The notes: generated from the letters alone by a model not told the origin. A stretch of DNA of 64,000 bases from Scortum barcoo (GCA_023238725.1 CM041545.1:14601782-14665781); one strand, 5' to 3'. Shown: positions 1 to 13,200, counted from the stretch's first letter. Translations and numbers: made by a program.

Positions 1-752
1 AGAGGACGTGTTCTAATGAATCATTGTATAACATTCCCCAGGTATTTTATTTCTCAAAGACTCCTTTGTCCACGTGGAACAATAAATATTCAATCAGCTG
101 CACAATAAGTGCGACTTTTTGCTCCTTTTACCAAGCCATTGCTCTATTTTGTCCACATCCAGACGTATCTCCTTCTTAATTAGTTAGTTCGGCATTATTT
201 ATTCAAGAAGTCTCATTCAAATCAAACTCTCTTTTCCCAGAGAGACCTGAGAACAAATTGTACAACATGAATCAATATTTTAAAGTCATACTACTGAGTA
301 TTATCTATATTAAATGTTATTTTTATAATTTTACATCTTCTTGCATGATTTATTTGTTTGTTGTACAAAAACGAAGCAAATAGCTATGTCACTAATGTGT
401 TTTTGCATCAGGAAATAGAGTCGCAACTCTGGAAATGTGTTAAAGATATTTTTTATCATGTGGCAGACTGAATATTTTTTGATCCACAGAAATTAGTCTT
501 GAAGGATTCTCAAAATACCTTCAAAACTATTGTAAGTGCTAGGAGACCTTGCAGGTTTTTTAAAGATTACCAGGTTTATCTTTCAAAAACAACATATGCT
601 TAACTCGCTGACTCAACCGTGGAGACTATTAGTAAAAATAAAACCACAAGTGAGGATTAATGGACGCTTTGAGAGCAAAATGTGGGTTGTGTGTTTCAGT
701 TTGACCTTCTTATTTAAGGGTCACTAAACAGCTCATTGTTATTTCTATCTAG

Positions 753-779
753 ATATCCGGCAGAGATTGAGAGAGGAGA
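753..779 (+). other. zbtb7c: zbtb7c 5' UTR part of the first coding exon
   Basis: A polypyrimidine-poor but usable acceptor (TTTCTATCTAG) ends at 752, 27 bases before the ATG at 780. The ATG therefore sits near the start of an internal exon, and the promoter and 5' leader exons must lie upstream, outside this window. The ATG has G at -3 and G at +4 (GAATGG) and opens directly into the conserved BTB domain, so it is the likely start. Confidence 0.55.
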
Positions 780-3403
780 ATGGTTCATCACAGAGAAGAG
801 GACCTGATTGGGATCCCCTTCCCGAATCACAGCAGCGATGTCCTCTGCAGCCTTAACGAGCAGCGTCGTGACGGGCTGCTCTGCGATGTCATCCTCATCG
901 TCCGTGACCAGGAGTACCGCACCCACCGCTCCGTCCTGGCCGCCTGCAGCCAGTACTTCAAGAAGCTCTTCACAGTGGCCACCACCGACGGTGCGGACCA
1001 CCATCACACAGCGGCTGTGTACGAAATCGACTTTGTGGCTCCGGAGTCTCTCACAGCCATCCTGGAGTTCGCCTACACCTCCACGCTGACAGTGACAGCG
1101 TCCAACGTCAAAGAGATCCTGAACGCGGCTCAGATGCTGGAGATCCCCTGCATCATCAACGTTTGCCTGGAGATCATGGACAGCGGGGGCGGAGGCGGTG
1201 GAGGCGGAGGAGGGGAGAATGGAGGAGGAGAGAGGAGGAGGAGGAGGATGAGGAGGAGGAGGAGGAGGATGCGGAGGAGGACGAGGAGGAGGAAGAGGAG
1301 GAGGAGGATGAAGAGGAGGACGCGGGGTCGAGGAAGGACGAGCAGGATGAGGAGGAGGACAATGTCAGTGAGAGGTCCCTGCAGTCGTTGGAGAGCAGGG
1401 GGGAGCAGACGCCTCTGGGCACGGAGGACTCGCCGCCTCCCAGCACCTCCACATACCACCAGCAGTTTGACTTGCACAGAGAGTCGTCCCAGTCACAGTC
1501 TCCAGACAACATGAGAGGAAAACAGGTACAGTTCACTGGATATTTATCTATTTCTCTCACATACTTGAATTTTCAAAGCAAAGACTAAAACTTTAAATGA
1601 CTAAGTTCAAAAGGCTCAAGATACTGTCTTATGTTGCAGGAGAGTATGGAGAGTCGGGCTTTGAAGGATTTCTCCATTGAATCTCTCCTCCAGGAAGGGC
1701 TGTACCCCCGTATGTCAACACTGGACAGGAGGGCCAACTTCTCTCCTCTCCTCCCAGGCTTCTACCCTCCCATGTGGGCCGCCGAGTTCCCAGCCTTCCC
1801 CAAGCAGCTCCTGGACCCCAGCCACCACCAGCATCCCCTCGCAGGAGCCTCACCGCAAACCCGGCTCCCGCACGCCTTCCCTGCCCCTGCACCGCTCGAG
1901 GCCTCCAGGCCCCTCGATTTAGCTGTGAAACGAGAGATCATAAAAGAGGAGATGAAAGAGGAAGTCCCGCTCAGTCTGCTCCACGGCAACTTCCTGAAGG
2001 ACTTTGTCAGCTCGGGCCTGGGCGGCACCATGAGCGCCGGGTCGGGGCCGTCAGAAGGTCACGCGCTGGGTCAGATAAAGGATGAGGCCGACTTCCGGTC
2101 GTACCTGAGCTTCCTGAGCTCCGCATCCCACCTGGGGGCGCTGTTCCCTCCCTGGCAGCTGGAGGAGGAGAGGAAGATGAAGCCCAAAGCGTCGCAGCAG
2201 TGTCCAATCTGCAACAAGGTCATCCAAGGAGCTGGGAAACTGCCACGACACATGAGGACACACACGGGAGAGAAACCATACATGTGCACTATCTGTGAAG
2301 TGCGATTCACCAGGTATGTAAAACAGCACGTCTTATCACACCCTCATTACTTCATAACAAGAGTGTCATATTCATGAACCAAACACAGATCATCTTGAGA
2401 GCTTCTTCTTCCTTTGCTTTCTGACTACAAAGCACCAAGTTATGTAAAACAGCAAGGTTAACGGAAAAGTACCCCAGCAGGTTTGACTGTGGTTAATCTG
2501 TTTTCACCAAATCTGAGTATCAAAGAGCATTCAAAGTGGAAAGCCCCCTCCGCTGGTTTCTTTGCGTTAGTGATATCTCACTCACCTACATCCTCCTGCT
2601 TTGGTATATTTTCCACCTGTATTTCAGAGCAGAACATTAATGTTGTAAGTGGAGTTAAATCAACTCTACTGGCTTTTAAACTCACTCACAAGGGAAAAGA
2701 AATGCACTGTTGTAATTTATGTGTTAACCTTTCCGCCCACAACATAATGCAAAACAACATGTGGTTTTGTTCTCTTCTCAGACAAGACAAACTCAAGATC
2801 CACATGAGGAAGCACACAGGTGAGCGCCCCTACATCTGCCTCCACTGCAACTCCAAGTTTGTCCACAACTACGACCTGAAGAACCACCTGCGTATCCACA
2901 CCGGCGTCCGTCCATACCAGTGTGAGCACTGCTACAAAAGTTTCACACGGTCCGACCACCTACATCGACACATCAAGAGGCAGAGCTGCCGCATCTCCCG
3001 CCCCCGGCGGGGACGAAAGCCAGCTGCTTGGCGGTCCACACCCACCAGCAACTTCCTGTGCCCCCCCACTGCTGCCACCAACCGGTTTGAGGAGAACGGG
3101 TTGGGCCCTGCATACCAGGGAGTCAAGAGCCACGGACTCGGGGAGATGCTCGGCCTCGGCACCAGGGGTCTGGGATTTAAGAGCGGGGATGGTGCGGGCA
3201 GAGAGGGCAGGGAGGAACGGCGAGTGGAGGGGAAGCACGTAGTGGAGGAGGAGAAGGCAGGAGCAGGGAGGCAGAGGGGAGTGTTTGCCTTCACCCTGGC
3301 TGGAGAAGAAGGGCTTACACACTCTCCATTTTATGCTGCGACCTCTGACCCCTGGACCATGAGACTGGAGCGTGCTCCACCCATCCCTGAGCCGGCCAAA
3401 TGA
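780..3403 (+). CDS. zbtb7c: zbtb7c: BTB/POZ and C2H2 zinc-finger transcription factor, frame broken in a GGA-rich tract
   Basis: Sequence-specific nuclear repressor of the ZBTB7 (LRF/Kr-pok) family. Coding exons are 780-1525, 1640-2313 and 2782-3403. Exon 1 encodes an N-terminal BTB domain (motifs IGIPFPNHSS, GLLCDV, THRSVLAACSQYFKKLF, YEIDFV, ILEFAYTSTL), which matches ZBTB7C better than ZBTB7A or ZBTB7B. An acidic Glu-rich linker follows. Exon 2 has the family-typical DFSIESLL motif and the first zinc finger (CPIC...HMRTH). Exon 3 completes finger 2 and adds fingers 3 and 4, the last ending HRHIKRQSC as in other ZBTB7 proteins. The splice R (AG|A) before QDKLKIHM is conserved. The three exons total 2042 nt, one short of a multiple of three. 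The BTB frame runs into an Arg-rich frame and stops at 1512-1514, while the acidic frame (codons in phase with 1511) reads through the donor at 1525. The frame change lies between about 1190 and 1240. The C-terminal tail after finger 4 is only loosely like the mammalian one. Paralogue assignment is confident; an error-free frame is not. Confidence 0.9.
1190..1340 (+). repeat. GGA/GAG low-complexity tract coding the acidic linker of zbtb7c
   Basis: Imperfect (GGA)n/(GAG)n tract. One frame gives poly-Gly then poly-Arg; another gives poly-Glu with scattered Asp; the antisense strand gives poly-Ser or poly-Leu. The acidic frame is the one used by mammalian ZBTB7C, which has a long Asp/Glu run after its BTB domain. 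Such tracts are prone to slippage and to sequencing error, and the gene's frame break maps here. Confidence 0.9.
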
Positions 3404-4452
3404 ACTGTCGTCTGTGGAAGAAAAAACACACAAAGACAAGAAAGAAAGTCTCTCTAATCTTTGTGTCTGTTCTACTCCAGGAAGCTAAAGCACCTTTTTA
3501 AAAAAGTGAAAGAGAGAGATCAGTGAAACTTTTGAAGCCTGCTGATGTGGCAGTGGTAAACAGACTTTTATTACCCTTTTTTTTTTTTTAAAACAAAATG
3601 AAATAATTTCACAGATGTAATGGTGAATAATTGTTCCAGCCCTGTGAATGTTTACAGATATTATGACAGCATTTAAGAAAAGGCCAACAGTTTGACACTG
3701 CTAATGAGGAAAACATATCGGAATGCTGTTATACATGTTATTTCCATTATTTATCTACAAGATTGTCTAAAATGCTATTAATTCAAAAACTACATCATTC
3801 TATAATAATGTCTTCTGAAGCAAGGTGAGATGAGGCTTTTATGCAAAAAAAAACAAACAAACAAAAAAAAAAAAACTACAGCCAGAGCGGGACCTATCGT
3901 AATTGTTGCATTATTGAATTAGTGACTTTGATGAATGTAAAACAAATGATTACATGTACAAAAATAATCTAACTCTTATTGTAGAAAAGCTATAACATTT
4001 TAGTCTGCTAATGAAAGGGATGTAGACATAAATAAATAGAATACAATATAAATAGATAAATAAGCCTCCAAGTGAGTTTTATGTTGGATAGCTGTGTTTA
4101 AGAGTTAAAAAAGCACCAGTCATTTAAAAAAAAAAACAAACTAAACTACTAACTAACTAAAACTAACTAAAAAACAATAAAAAAAAAGGTTGACTCCAGC
4201 AGGGCGTAGTCTGGCACATGTCCTGCAAGTACATAGTCATTCTAACATGGTTATTTAATAATATTCCAAAACAAAGGGAACCCACTTGAAGTCTAATAAA
4301 TCAGGATATTTGATAATGTGTTATTCATCCACTGCCTTGTTCTGATTTAAGCTCCTCATCTGCACTATTGTACATAGACACAAACTTTTTTGGCCATGGT
4401 GGTGTTAATTATGGTTGCGTTGCTGATCATGTAAAAAAAAACAAATAATAAA
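3404..4452 (+). other. zbtb7c: Probable zbtb7c 3' UTR with several AATAAA signals
   Basis: AT-rich sequence directly after the TGA with no coding potential. AATAAA hexamers occur near 4030-4060, near 4174 and at 4447-4452. The last is the most downstream of this cluster and is a reasonable polyadenylation candidate, but transcript evidence is needed to choose. Short A-rich runs occur at about 3846-3874 and 4127-4190. Confidence 0.4.
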
Positions 4453-7400
4453 TATTGCTCTTAAAAGACTTTGAGGCATCCATCCAAAGACGTGTACTTT
4501 GATATTTCACAAACTTGAATAAGGCTTTGTTTTAATGTTTATGAATATGTGTCTTCAGAGGATGTATATTTCTGACTAATCAACTGCCGCTTTAGCTATA
4601 CAGTATGCTTGTGTTTTTTTTCTGCTGAAAAAGGAGGGTTTCAGCCCCATTTTTCATATAATGTTCATCTGATTTGTGTATAAAGAAGTTAAAAAATGAT
4701 TTGAATTGAAATGGGAAAGTATTTTCTTGCTATTTATGCGTATTTAAATGAATGAGCCTTGGCTATATTTTGCAAATCTGTTTTATAAAGACACTAAATG
4801 TTGAACTCTGCTCTTGTTTGGGAGTATCATTTTCATAAAATCTCCAAGTTGTGTGTGCATGAGTGTGCATGTTTGTACTCTTATTTTCATCTTATTTATT
4901 CTTCTATCTTTGTGAGGACCAACTTGAGATTTTAGACCTTGATAGCGACAACAGTTTTGGAAAATTAGGATATTTTGGTCAGTCGTCACTTCTTTAAATC
5001 GTTGCTCGAGATGAAGATGGTTTTATCGTTAAAGTCGTGTCATGTATTTGGGATTTTTATTTGGAGCAATTTAGGAACAAGGGAATACACTGTCTGTGAG
5101 GATTGTATGTGAATGCAGAAAGAAATCACAAATGACTGAATTATGGCTGTGCAAGGGTTAAAAATGTTTAATTAAAAAAAAAAAGTCGTGTGACATTAAA
5201 AACTGCAAAGAATGCACATTTTATCAACAATAAATAGCCAATAATGACATGTATGACATGGATTAATATCAGTAATTTGAAAAACAACACCAACTTTGGG
5301 AAAAATGTTTTCTCTTAAATGTTTGCATTTTCCATAGAACTGCAACTTGTATTGTCTTGGGAAGCCTGACATGTGAAAGCTTTGTTTAAAGTGGGTCACT
5401 ATCCTGTATACTGTTCACACACTCATAAATAAGACCACAGACAGAGCCAGTTCTTCCATCAGAGGCTAATAAGTAGGTTGTGCTGTATTTACTGTGATGT
5501 TAGGTAGCACAACAGCTGAAATCCCTTCTGAGGTCAAAGTCAACAGCAGAGAGCTAAAACAAACACACTTTTATTCTTTTAGTCTTTTAGGGAAAAAAAA
5601 ACAAAAGTAAAGATTTATATCTGAGCAAGATTTATATGACTGATTTCAGTGACAAAGTTATTTTAGGAGGACTGATACTGTTATGCAATTGCACAATCAA
5701 GTTGAAGGTAATGCGGTAATGTTTTTTAAAGAGGTGGATCAATAATCAATAATGGATCAATAAATAATCCAGCGATATTGATAATGATGCTGCTGAGACT
5801 CATTTAGTGCTGATCATACTGCCCTCATGGTTTTGATATTTTATAGCTGGATCAATCGAGTCTTTATAGTCAGATCATTCACAGTGGTGCAGTTTAGTTG
5901 TGAGAATTTGTTTGTCTTTTAAATGCATGATCAACACAATGCAAGTTTTTTTATCCCTCCCCTGGCATTTGGTTACTTGTTTTGCTCACAAAAGCCTTTT
6001 CATGACTTTAAGTGCTAATTTCACCGGCGGTGCTTCATGCAGTGCAGTGCTCATCTGTTTCTTTGCCCTGACCTCTAGTGGAAAATAAGCGGTACTGTAA
6101 CTGACCCCATTTATATTTCCTCATATTAAAAGAATATCAAGATTTTTATGTTCATGTAAATACACTGTGTGACATTCAGTAAACAGAATAAATGTCTAAG
6201 ATTGATACTGAAGTGACCCAAATACATATTTGAATATAAGATTTGCACTTAACTACTGTTTTTCACCATTTTAAATTATTGTCCACCCAGTGGCTCATTA
6301 AAGTTACAACCTCTCATTGGCTGTTAGGTACATCCCTTTCATCCTGATACAACTTTTTCCCTCTGGAGGGCGCTAGAGATTTAAGCTTCACTCCTACAGA
6401 ATGGAGAGTTTCAGTATTTCTTAAATGAATTTAAACCCTTGCAGCAGAATTTCTTTCCGTATAATTAACATAATAATACTAATATAAATGCTTTAATAAA
6501 CTGATGACAGGAAAATGTTGATTTGTGGTTCAGTTGGGCAGGTGATGCTCAAAAGAAATTTTAACAAGGGTTGACTAAGTTCTTTCATATTACTGTGCAC
6601 ATTGGAACTATTTTCAGTTCAGGGGGTCTTCCTGTTCAGGACCATATGTAATCATTTTACAGCCAACACAACTCTACATTTAAACCTGCAACTCTACTGA
6701 TGAAACAAAACTGAGAAGAGAAGAAGTATCATGTCCGGTGCTGATTTCTATTTTTGTGTTTTGTTAAACGTTACTAATACATCATGTTTTAATAATTTTA
6801 AAAATTTAAATGTTGTAAGCGTGAGTCAGCAGCTGAGTCCTTCCTCTTCACAGTGTGTCTGGTTTTATCTCTTCTTCTGTATGAATGTAAGAAAACGATG
6901 AATTTACAGGCAAAAGGGCTCCAGGCAGCATAAAATCAAGTGTAAAAGTTTAGGACTATTTAAAGTGAAGAAATATGCAATTTTGTGTCATTACATTCAG
7001 CATTATTTGCATTTGATCTCTATGATCACACCTTAACTGTGGAAAATTTACACCCACAAGGCAAAGTGTAAAATGTGTGTCTGCGTACACACGACTTCCT
7101 GAACCCCGACCCTCCTGAGGTGAGACTTCCTGACCCATTAACCTGCAGTCCTTTCTGGGTTCCTCTCACTGTTATTACTTCAACACCACCCCGATAATCC
7201 TCTAAGGCCTGTGCTGGTACACACAGCGGCATTAGCAGTTGCTTGTTGTGTGTGTGCATTATTCTTGCGCGCATAAAGCATTTCTGATGGGACATCCTTT
7301 GAGGAAGCTGCATGACAATGCAGCTACACAATGCAGCTACAAGTTAGACCACAGAGACTGTTGAAAGTAACGCGGTCTGATATTCTCTGTGGGTTTTCTG

Positions 7401-9740
7401 AGGGGGCAGAGAGGAAACACCTTCTAAACAAAGGGCCTTGAAAGAGCAACAGCAACGTCTGTTCGTCTCAAATACAAAGAACATGTATGACATAATTAGA
7501 AAGTTGCTTACTGACATCAGTATCACTGGCTTCAAATATTTCAGTGCTGATAGAAGCTTTTATCACGGTATGATTACTATTATTATAGAAATTATTTATT
7601 CTTATTTATTTATGTAGAGGTTATATCAAGAGGTCACAAATGCCCTTTAGAAGACAGGGACGTGTGCACTGAATGCCTGTGTGGTGCAAAAACAACACAA
7701 ACCATTTTTATACTGGTAAATAAATACATACACAATCTTTCTTCTTCAATCTTTAGATCTTTCTCTTAATCTATAATATTTCATCGTAATTTATTTGATT
7801 ATATTTTGGATTATTAACCTCTATCTGCACTTGAGTAAATGTACTTGGTTACTTACCATCACTGGTTAATGGGAGCAGCTTAGAGCTTAACAAATACAGC
7901 TGTCCTGTGGAACAAATAAATCATTACAGATAAAATTAGAACAAAAGTAGAGGCGTAGATCACCTATGACATGTGCATGTGTGCTTGCGCATGGTTCATT
8001 TCTATGATGATGTAACCACTGTTATTACGGTGACAGTTTTACATACATTAGTCAGCTATAAATGACAGCGGTAGTTAACCTTAGCTAGTTATAAACCAGA
8101 GAAAATATCATTTAATTCAGTCAGGGCTTACACTGGGAGCTAATGGCAGCTTTTAAGGTGGAATGTTTTCCTACATGAGCTGACATCGAAAATCAACCGA
8201 CAGATCTCAAATGTCAATCTGACAATTTATTATGTTTTGATTGGCTCTCTTTCATGACATACACTTTAGTGATGACTGGGTCTTCAAGTCCTTAAAAGTG
8301 TTCATGGAGTTCAACCGGATTATGTGGACTGTGGTATTTTATTTTCTGATTTGGAGTAAAAAAGTGCTGGAGCATCTGTCCAGTCTGCTGGGCGAGCGGT
8401 TATTGAGTTGTTAAACAGTCCTGCTCTCTGTTTTCCTACATCATGTCAGGCAATATGACAAATTCTCAAAGCTGGCCTGTGAGCGAACATCTTGCCAGCT
8501 GCATTTTTTTTTCTGATCTGCCTTTTAAGAGACCTGTGATCAAACTATTTAGAACAAATAACAAGCCATGGCTGATCATTCAAAGCATCCCTTATCTATA
8601 TGACCCACAGCAGTAAACATGGTCAACACTGAGAAGATTGGTTATTAAGTTTTGAACATCTAATGCCTGCCACTGGGTCATATTTTTCTGCGAAGTCAGA
8701 TGAAACAGCGTTGGGTTTGGCTTTAGCTGAATACCAGTTGCTTCAGATAAATACAGCCTTCAGTGAAGCCCTGTGTTTGTGTAAGGTTTTAACAGCAGTA
8801 GGCATACTGTTCTCTTTTTACACAGTATGTTTGGGGAGAAGAGGAAGCTGAGTCATTTTTCAATAATTACTTTATAATGCAGATGTCTTAAAAGCTCTGA
8901 TGCTAACTGTTGACTTTTACAGAAACGTGAGCAGAGCAGCCTGGCCATCTTTTGACCACAGTGACTACTCCACTCTTCCAGCAATCCCTCCAGTATGTCC
9001 TGAATTCACAGAAAGGTCTTCTCCCCATCATAATGCCCAGCAATTACACACTGACACTGAAGGGAAGCTCTCTCTCTCAGACACACATTTACGAGAAGGG
9101 ATAGGAGATGGAATTACATGTAATGTTCAAGGTTATTATTTTTATCTTAAGCTTTGCATCACTTTCTGAGTCGTCTATTTAAATGATCGGAAATTAATGG
9201 CTATCATTTATCGGGTTAGTTTCGACTGGTAAGGTTGTGTGCTGTCGTGTCAAGTGCACAGAACAGATTTAACCCATCTCCACATATATGATTCAACATT
9301 AAAATGAGTAAAAAGTTTTCACATATGTATTCATTATTAAAAACACTGGTAGGGAAGTGAACGTTTCAGATTATTTTTGGAATTGACTATATTGGCAGCT
9401 GTCTCCAAGTGCATATGAAATACCTTCCTTCTGCAGAAAGCAGTTTCATGTTCCTCTGAATGGAAGAAGTATGTTTAAATTTCTTGCCTCTTCTGGCTTT
9501 TTGACTTCACAGAATGATCTTTGATTATATTACCATAGATGTTACAGATGTACAATATTTTCCTCCCTCCCTCTTTCCTGTCTTAACAGATGTAACGCAT
9601 AACACGCAGCTCACTGCAGCAGGTACTACATCTTTCTCAGCTGCAGACAGTCTGTCAGCTGCCCTCTGTCTTTCATTTGTCGGCTCCAAACAATCACTCT
9701 GACTCCGAGACAGTCCTTCTACAGTCGTCAATGGCAGACT
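4453..9740. other. Gene-poor intergenic stretch downstream of zbtb7c
   Basis: No reading frame here has splice signals or recognisable protein motifs; short open frames are what AT-rich DNA gives by chance. The stretch holds scattered A/T runs and no clear transposon protein. A dense block around 6350-6420 contains GGAGGGCGCTAG, but this is a weak match to any known site. Confidence 0.6.
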
Positions 9741-9746
9741 GAACTA

Positions 9747-9775
9747 GTGTGTGTGTGTGTGTGTATGTGTGTGTG
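9747..9775. repeat. (GT)n microsatellite
   Basis: About 14 GT units with one interruption (GTAT). Confidence 0.95.
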
Positions 9776-11329
9776 CGTTCTGAGAAGGCCGAGGTCAGGA
9801 AGGCACCAGTCATATGGCCGCTAATGAAATATGTATACAGTTTTGGAGAAGGGATACACAGCGGGAAGGTTTTATAGACAAAGCAGTTTCACCTGCGAGG
9901 ACAAGTCCCCGCTGAACATGTCGTCCACTCAGCGTCTCTTGAAAAAAAAAACCCTAGGACATAAGATACGATATGTAAGACATGTACAAAATAGGAAGAA
10001 CTGATCCTACTTTTATCATTTATTCATATCTATTTTTAACAATGAAGTGATGGAGCCACAATACCTGGCAATACTGCGGGAAGTATTGTTCTCTTTCAGG
10101 CCTGATTTTTATGGCTTGGCTAAAATTGGATTTTTCAAAGAATACAAAGGGACATTTTGGTCCTCCTCCTCCTCAAGCACCTCTTCCTGGAAACAAAAAA
10201 CTGTCACAAACCACTCAAGGGCAGCAGAGGAGCTCAGAGGAACACCTGATTGTCAGAAAAGAGAGCATCTGGTGGTATATGTCAGCCCTGTGATATATAC
10301 CACAGCCCTGTGATATTTTCCCACAAGATATGATTTTTATTACAAGAACAAAGAAGGAAGGGTGCAAATATAGAGAGCGAAAATGAAGATGCAATTAATA
10401 TAAAAAGCCTTTAGTATTGTGGCTATCTTGTGAACAGCGAGTGTCGACCTGGACATCAGGGCATCACATCTAAGTGGTGCTTTCTCCCTTGTTTTCTACG
10501 GGTGGTTTTATGTATCAGGTACGACTCAATGCTCAGCTAAACTGCTTCCATCACCTGGATGCACAGTGGGAGTTCGTAGTGTAGCCTAATGTGCACCTAC
10601 ACTTAATCAGGCCCACTATAATGGTTTCCTGTACATTTACTATGTATCTTAGTAATTTCCTAGCTAGCTAGAAGAGCAGTTTTATTGATTCCACCAACAG
10701 GAAGTGAACAGATTGCAAAGATTATTCACCTTTTTTTGAGCCTTTCTTCAGCCTTTGAGCTTTGACCAAATTTCCCCCTGGTATGAAGAGTTCAGCTACT
10801 TTGCTATGAGACATGAACACAGATGTAGAAACAAAAAAAAAGCATAATATTGTACAGCAACATTTCCCATGCTGTTGAAACACCTGCCATGCTTTTGCAA
10901 AACATCAGTGTCCAGCAAATGTAAATGGAGATACTAGACATTGATCCAACCAATCTACTTTAGATAATCTTATTATATAAAACTAATGTTGTCTGACTCG
11001 TGCAGATAAGCAACGTGAGCACGATAACCGAGATGTCCTTGGGTATATTTTAGACATAACTGGTTTTATATATGCTTCTATGGTTACAGCACTAAGAAAT
11101 GAATGAAGAATGAACAGCAGTGATGACAGACACATTGACTTGTGATGCATTTTAAGAGAGCAGTGAGAGCAGTAGTTAATTATTCAAAAGCTTTTGTTAT
11201 ACAAAGTGAGAAACTATTCAGACTTCCACCTTTTGTTACTGTAGTTCAAGTGTAAACTTATTTTGACCTATTTTTTTAAGGTAGTTTGAACCTATGGTTT
11301 GTCCTGTGGCTTTTTAGTAGGTTAAAATA
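9776..11329. other. Intergenic stretch with one candidate conserved block
   Basis: The first ~180 bases (9776-9950) are compositionally balanced and not repetitive, and resemble conserved non-coding sequence. The rest is ordinary AT-rich intergenic DNA. No supported gene. Confidence 0.45.
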
Positions 11330-11622
11330 AAAATAACACCCTCGACTGGATGCCAGTCAGTCACAGGGCTGACATAGAAAGACAGACAAACCACTCACAC
11401 TCACATTCAATACCTAGGGGCAATTTAGAGTCGCCAATTAACCTAACCTGCATGTCTTTGGATTTGTGGGAGGAAGCTGGAGTACCCAGAGAGAACCCAC
11501 GCAGGCACAGGGAGAACATGCAAACTCCACACAGAAGGGCCCGGTCAGCCTGGGTTTGAACCCAGAACCCCTTGCTATGACGGCGACAGTGCTAACCACT
11601 ACATCACTGTGCCACTCCTAAA
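11330..11622 (-). mobile_element. tRNA-derived SINE-like repeat (teleost type)
   Basis: Read on the minus strand, the repeat begins GGCACAGTGATGTAGTGG, followed by TTAGCACTG, GGGTTCAAACCC, a GTGTGGAGTTTGCATG segment and TTAGGTTAATTGGCGACTC. The front resembles RNA polymerase III internal promoter boxes (A box near TAGTGGTTAGCAC, B box GGGTTCAAACCC), and the body is the very common teleost interspersed repeat of this type. The family name is not certain from sequence alone. A degraded second copy lies at about 25618-25812. Confidence 0.75.
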
Positions 11623-11663
11623 ACATAACTCTCATTTTCAAAAAAGACTCTCACTTATTACGT

Positions 11664-11687
11664 TATTTATTTATTTATTTATTTATG
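11664..11687. repeat. (TTTA)n microsatellite
   Basis: About six TTTA units just outside the SINE-like element at 11330-11622. Confidence 0.85.
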
Positions 11688-11839
11688 AAACATCTGATCA
11701 TGTTTGGTTTAAGTCATGTAATAAGGAAAATGACAAAAGGAGTAAAAAGGGGAGAAGCAACTGAGTGATATATTAATAAGTATAATGCATGTAAGTCATA
11801 TTTGGGGTTTTATATGAAATTTGCCCTGTACTCCACAGA

Positions 11840-12200
11840 CTCCAGACTCCTCTCTGGTTAACGACAATATAATAGCCATCCATTCAGCAGTAAGTCAGGC
11901 AATGACCAACGACTGCTGGCCATCAATACAACGAGCTCAGAGTACTGTAGACCTAATGGGCCTCAGAGAGAGAGGAAAGCATCGCCCGGCCACGTGATAA
12001 ATGGGCTACTGCCACACACTCACATTAACTGTCTGGAAGGCCAATTCGATTTCAGTCAACAAAAAGGAAACAGCTCGCTACCTAATGCAGCTGCGGTGTA
12101 GTAGCCCCGCAGACTTATCAGGGCCCAAGCAAAGTCTCAACATAAGGTCAAGACAAAGAAAAATAGAATCTGTCCTGACACAGAAGGGACCCATCGAACT
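11840..12200. other. Candidate conserved non-coding block
   Basis: A compositionally balanced, non-repetitive block in AT-rich surroundings, with clustered homeodomain-like words (TAAT, ATTAAC), CACGTGA and GCAGCTGC. It has no splice-flanked open frame. Conservation is inferred from texture only; no alignment was done. Confidence 0.35.
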
Positions 12201-13200
12201 TACATTTTGGAGAACTGCAATGTGTAACAACTAAGTGATGAGAGCTGAAATGAGAGCTGAAATCTTACAAACACAGAAAATACACGTCACTTGTTGGACA
12301 TTGCAAAGCCATGACCACTTCCCTTTAGATTCTATTAACTTAGAATTATATTATATGATAATAATAAATTAGTCATCTACTGATTCTGCTAAAGCTTTAT
12401 ACGTCAGCTATGAGCCATTACTAAGAATAGCTTCTGGGTTTCAAAGCATGTGAAAAATCCCCCTGGCTGGTTAAAGCATTTTTTAATGTTCTCCATTTAT
12501 TTTTCACATAGTACCTTGTAAAATTTAAAAATCATTTTAGCTGTCCTCATTTGACTGTGTATTTAACTGAAGCTTTTTTTTTCTTGTTCGTACCACATTT
12601 CATGACAATATGGGCATGTGACAGACCTCAGGTTATTTGTAACACTTGTCCTAGTTCATAGATTCTGATGTTGTCTTTATATTTACAACACCTCATTAAA
12701 GATATCACAATTTATACCTGCATTAGAACAAAACAGACAGGAAAAACATATGCCAGCTGCATTTTCACTATCTAGAAACCCCAAACTTGTTCTTTTAAAG
12801 GATTAACTGATATATAAAGCATAGGTAAATCAATGTTTAGAGGTTAATAGTCATCGACTGCAATAAATGAACTCTTGAATGTATAAACCCTTTATAAATG
12901 TTCAAAATGTTCATAATGAGAATAATTTCAAGATGCTACCATTGAAAAAATCTACACATGGGAAGGTTGAGTGTTCAATTTTTGGTTGATGTTGGTTTGC
13001 ATGACGCTGTGTTAAACTGTATTTGTGATATTTTGTTGTTAAATGCATGTATGTGGAGGTGAGGAAAATATTATGTGCACGCACATGCAGCAGAGCAGGC
13101 AGTAACGTTGGCTGGAAGCTCACGGAAGCTCTCAAAATGAGTCTACTACAGAAAAACTGTGGCTTCTGGGTTTTTTCCATGTTCAGTGTTAAGTGATTTC
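12201..13200. other. Intergenic sequence, nothing recognisable
   Basis: AT-rich, no supported gene, no clear repeat family. Confidence 0.55.

Noticed and set aside
1130..1560. Long antisense Ser/Leu-rich and sense Arg-rich open frames
   Set aside because: They are other-frame readings of the GGA tract in zbtb7c; no motifs, start context or splice sites support them.
2483..2781. Open frame running into zbtb7c exon 3 from its own upstream ATG
   Set aside because: The conserved zinc-finger junction and a CTCTTCTCAG acceptor show the exon begins at 2782; upstream codons are intron.
11330..11622. Genuine tRNA gene from the B-box-like GGGTTCAAACCC
   Set aside because: It is embedded in an interspersed repeat body and lacks a full cloverleaf; it is better explained as a tRNA-derived SINE.
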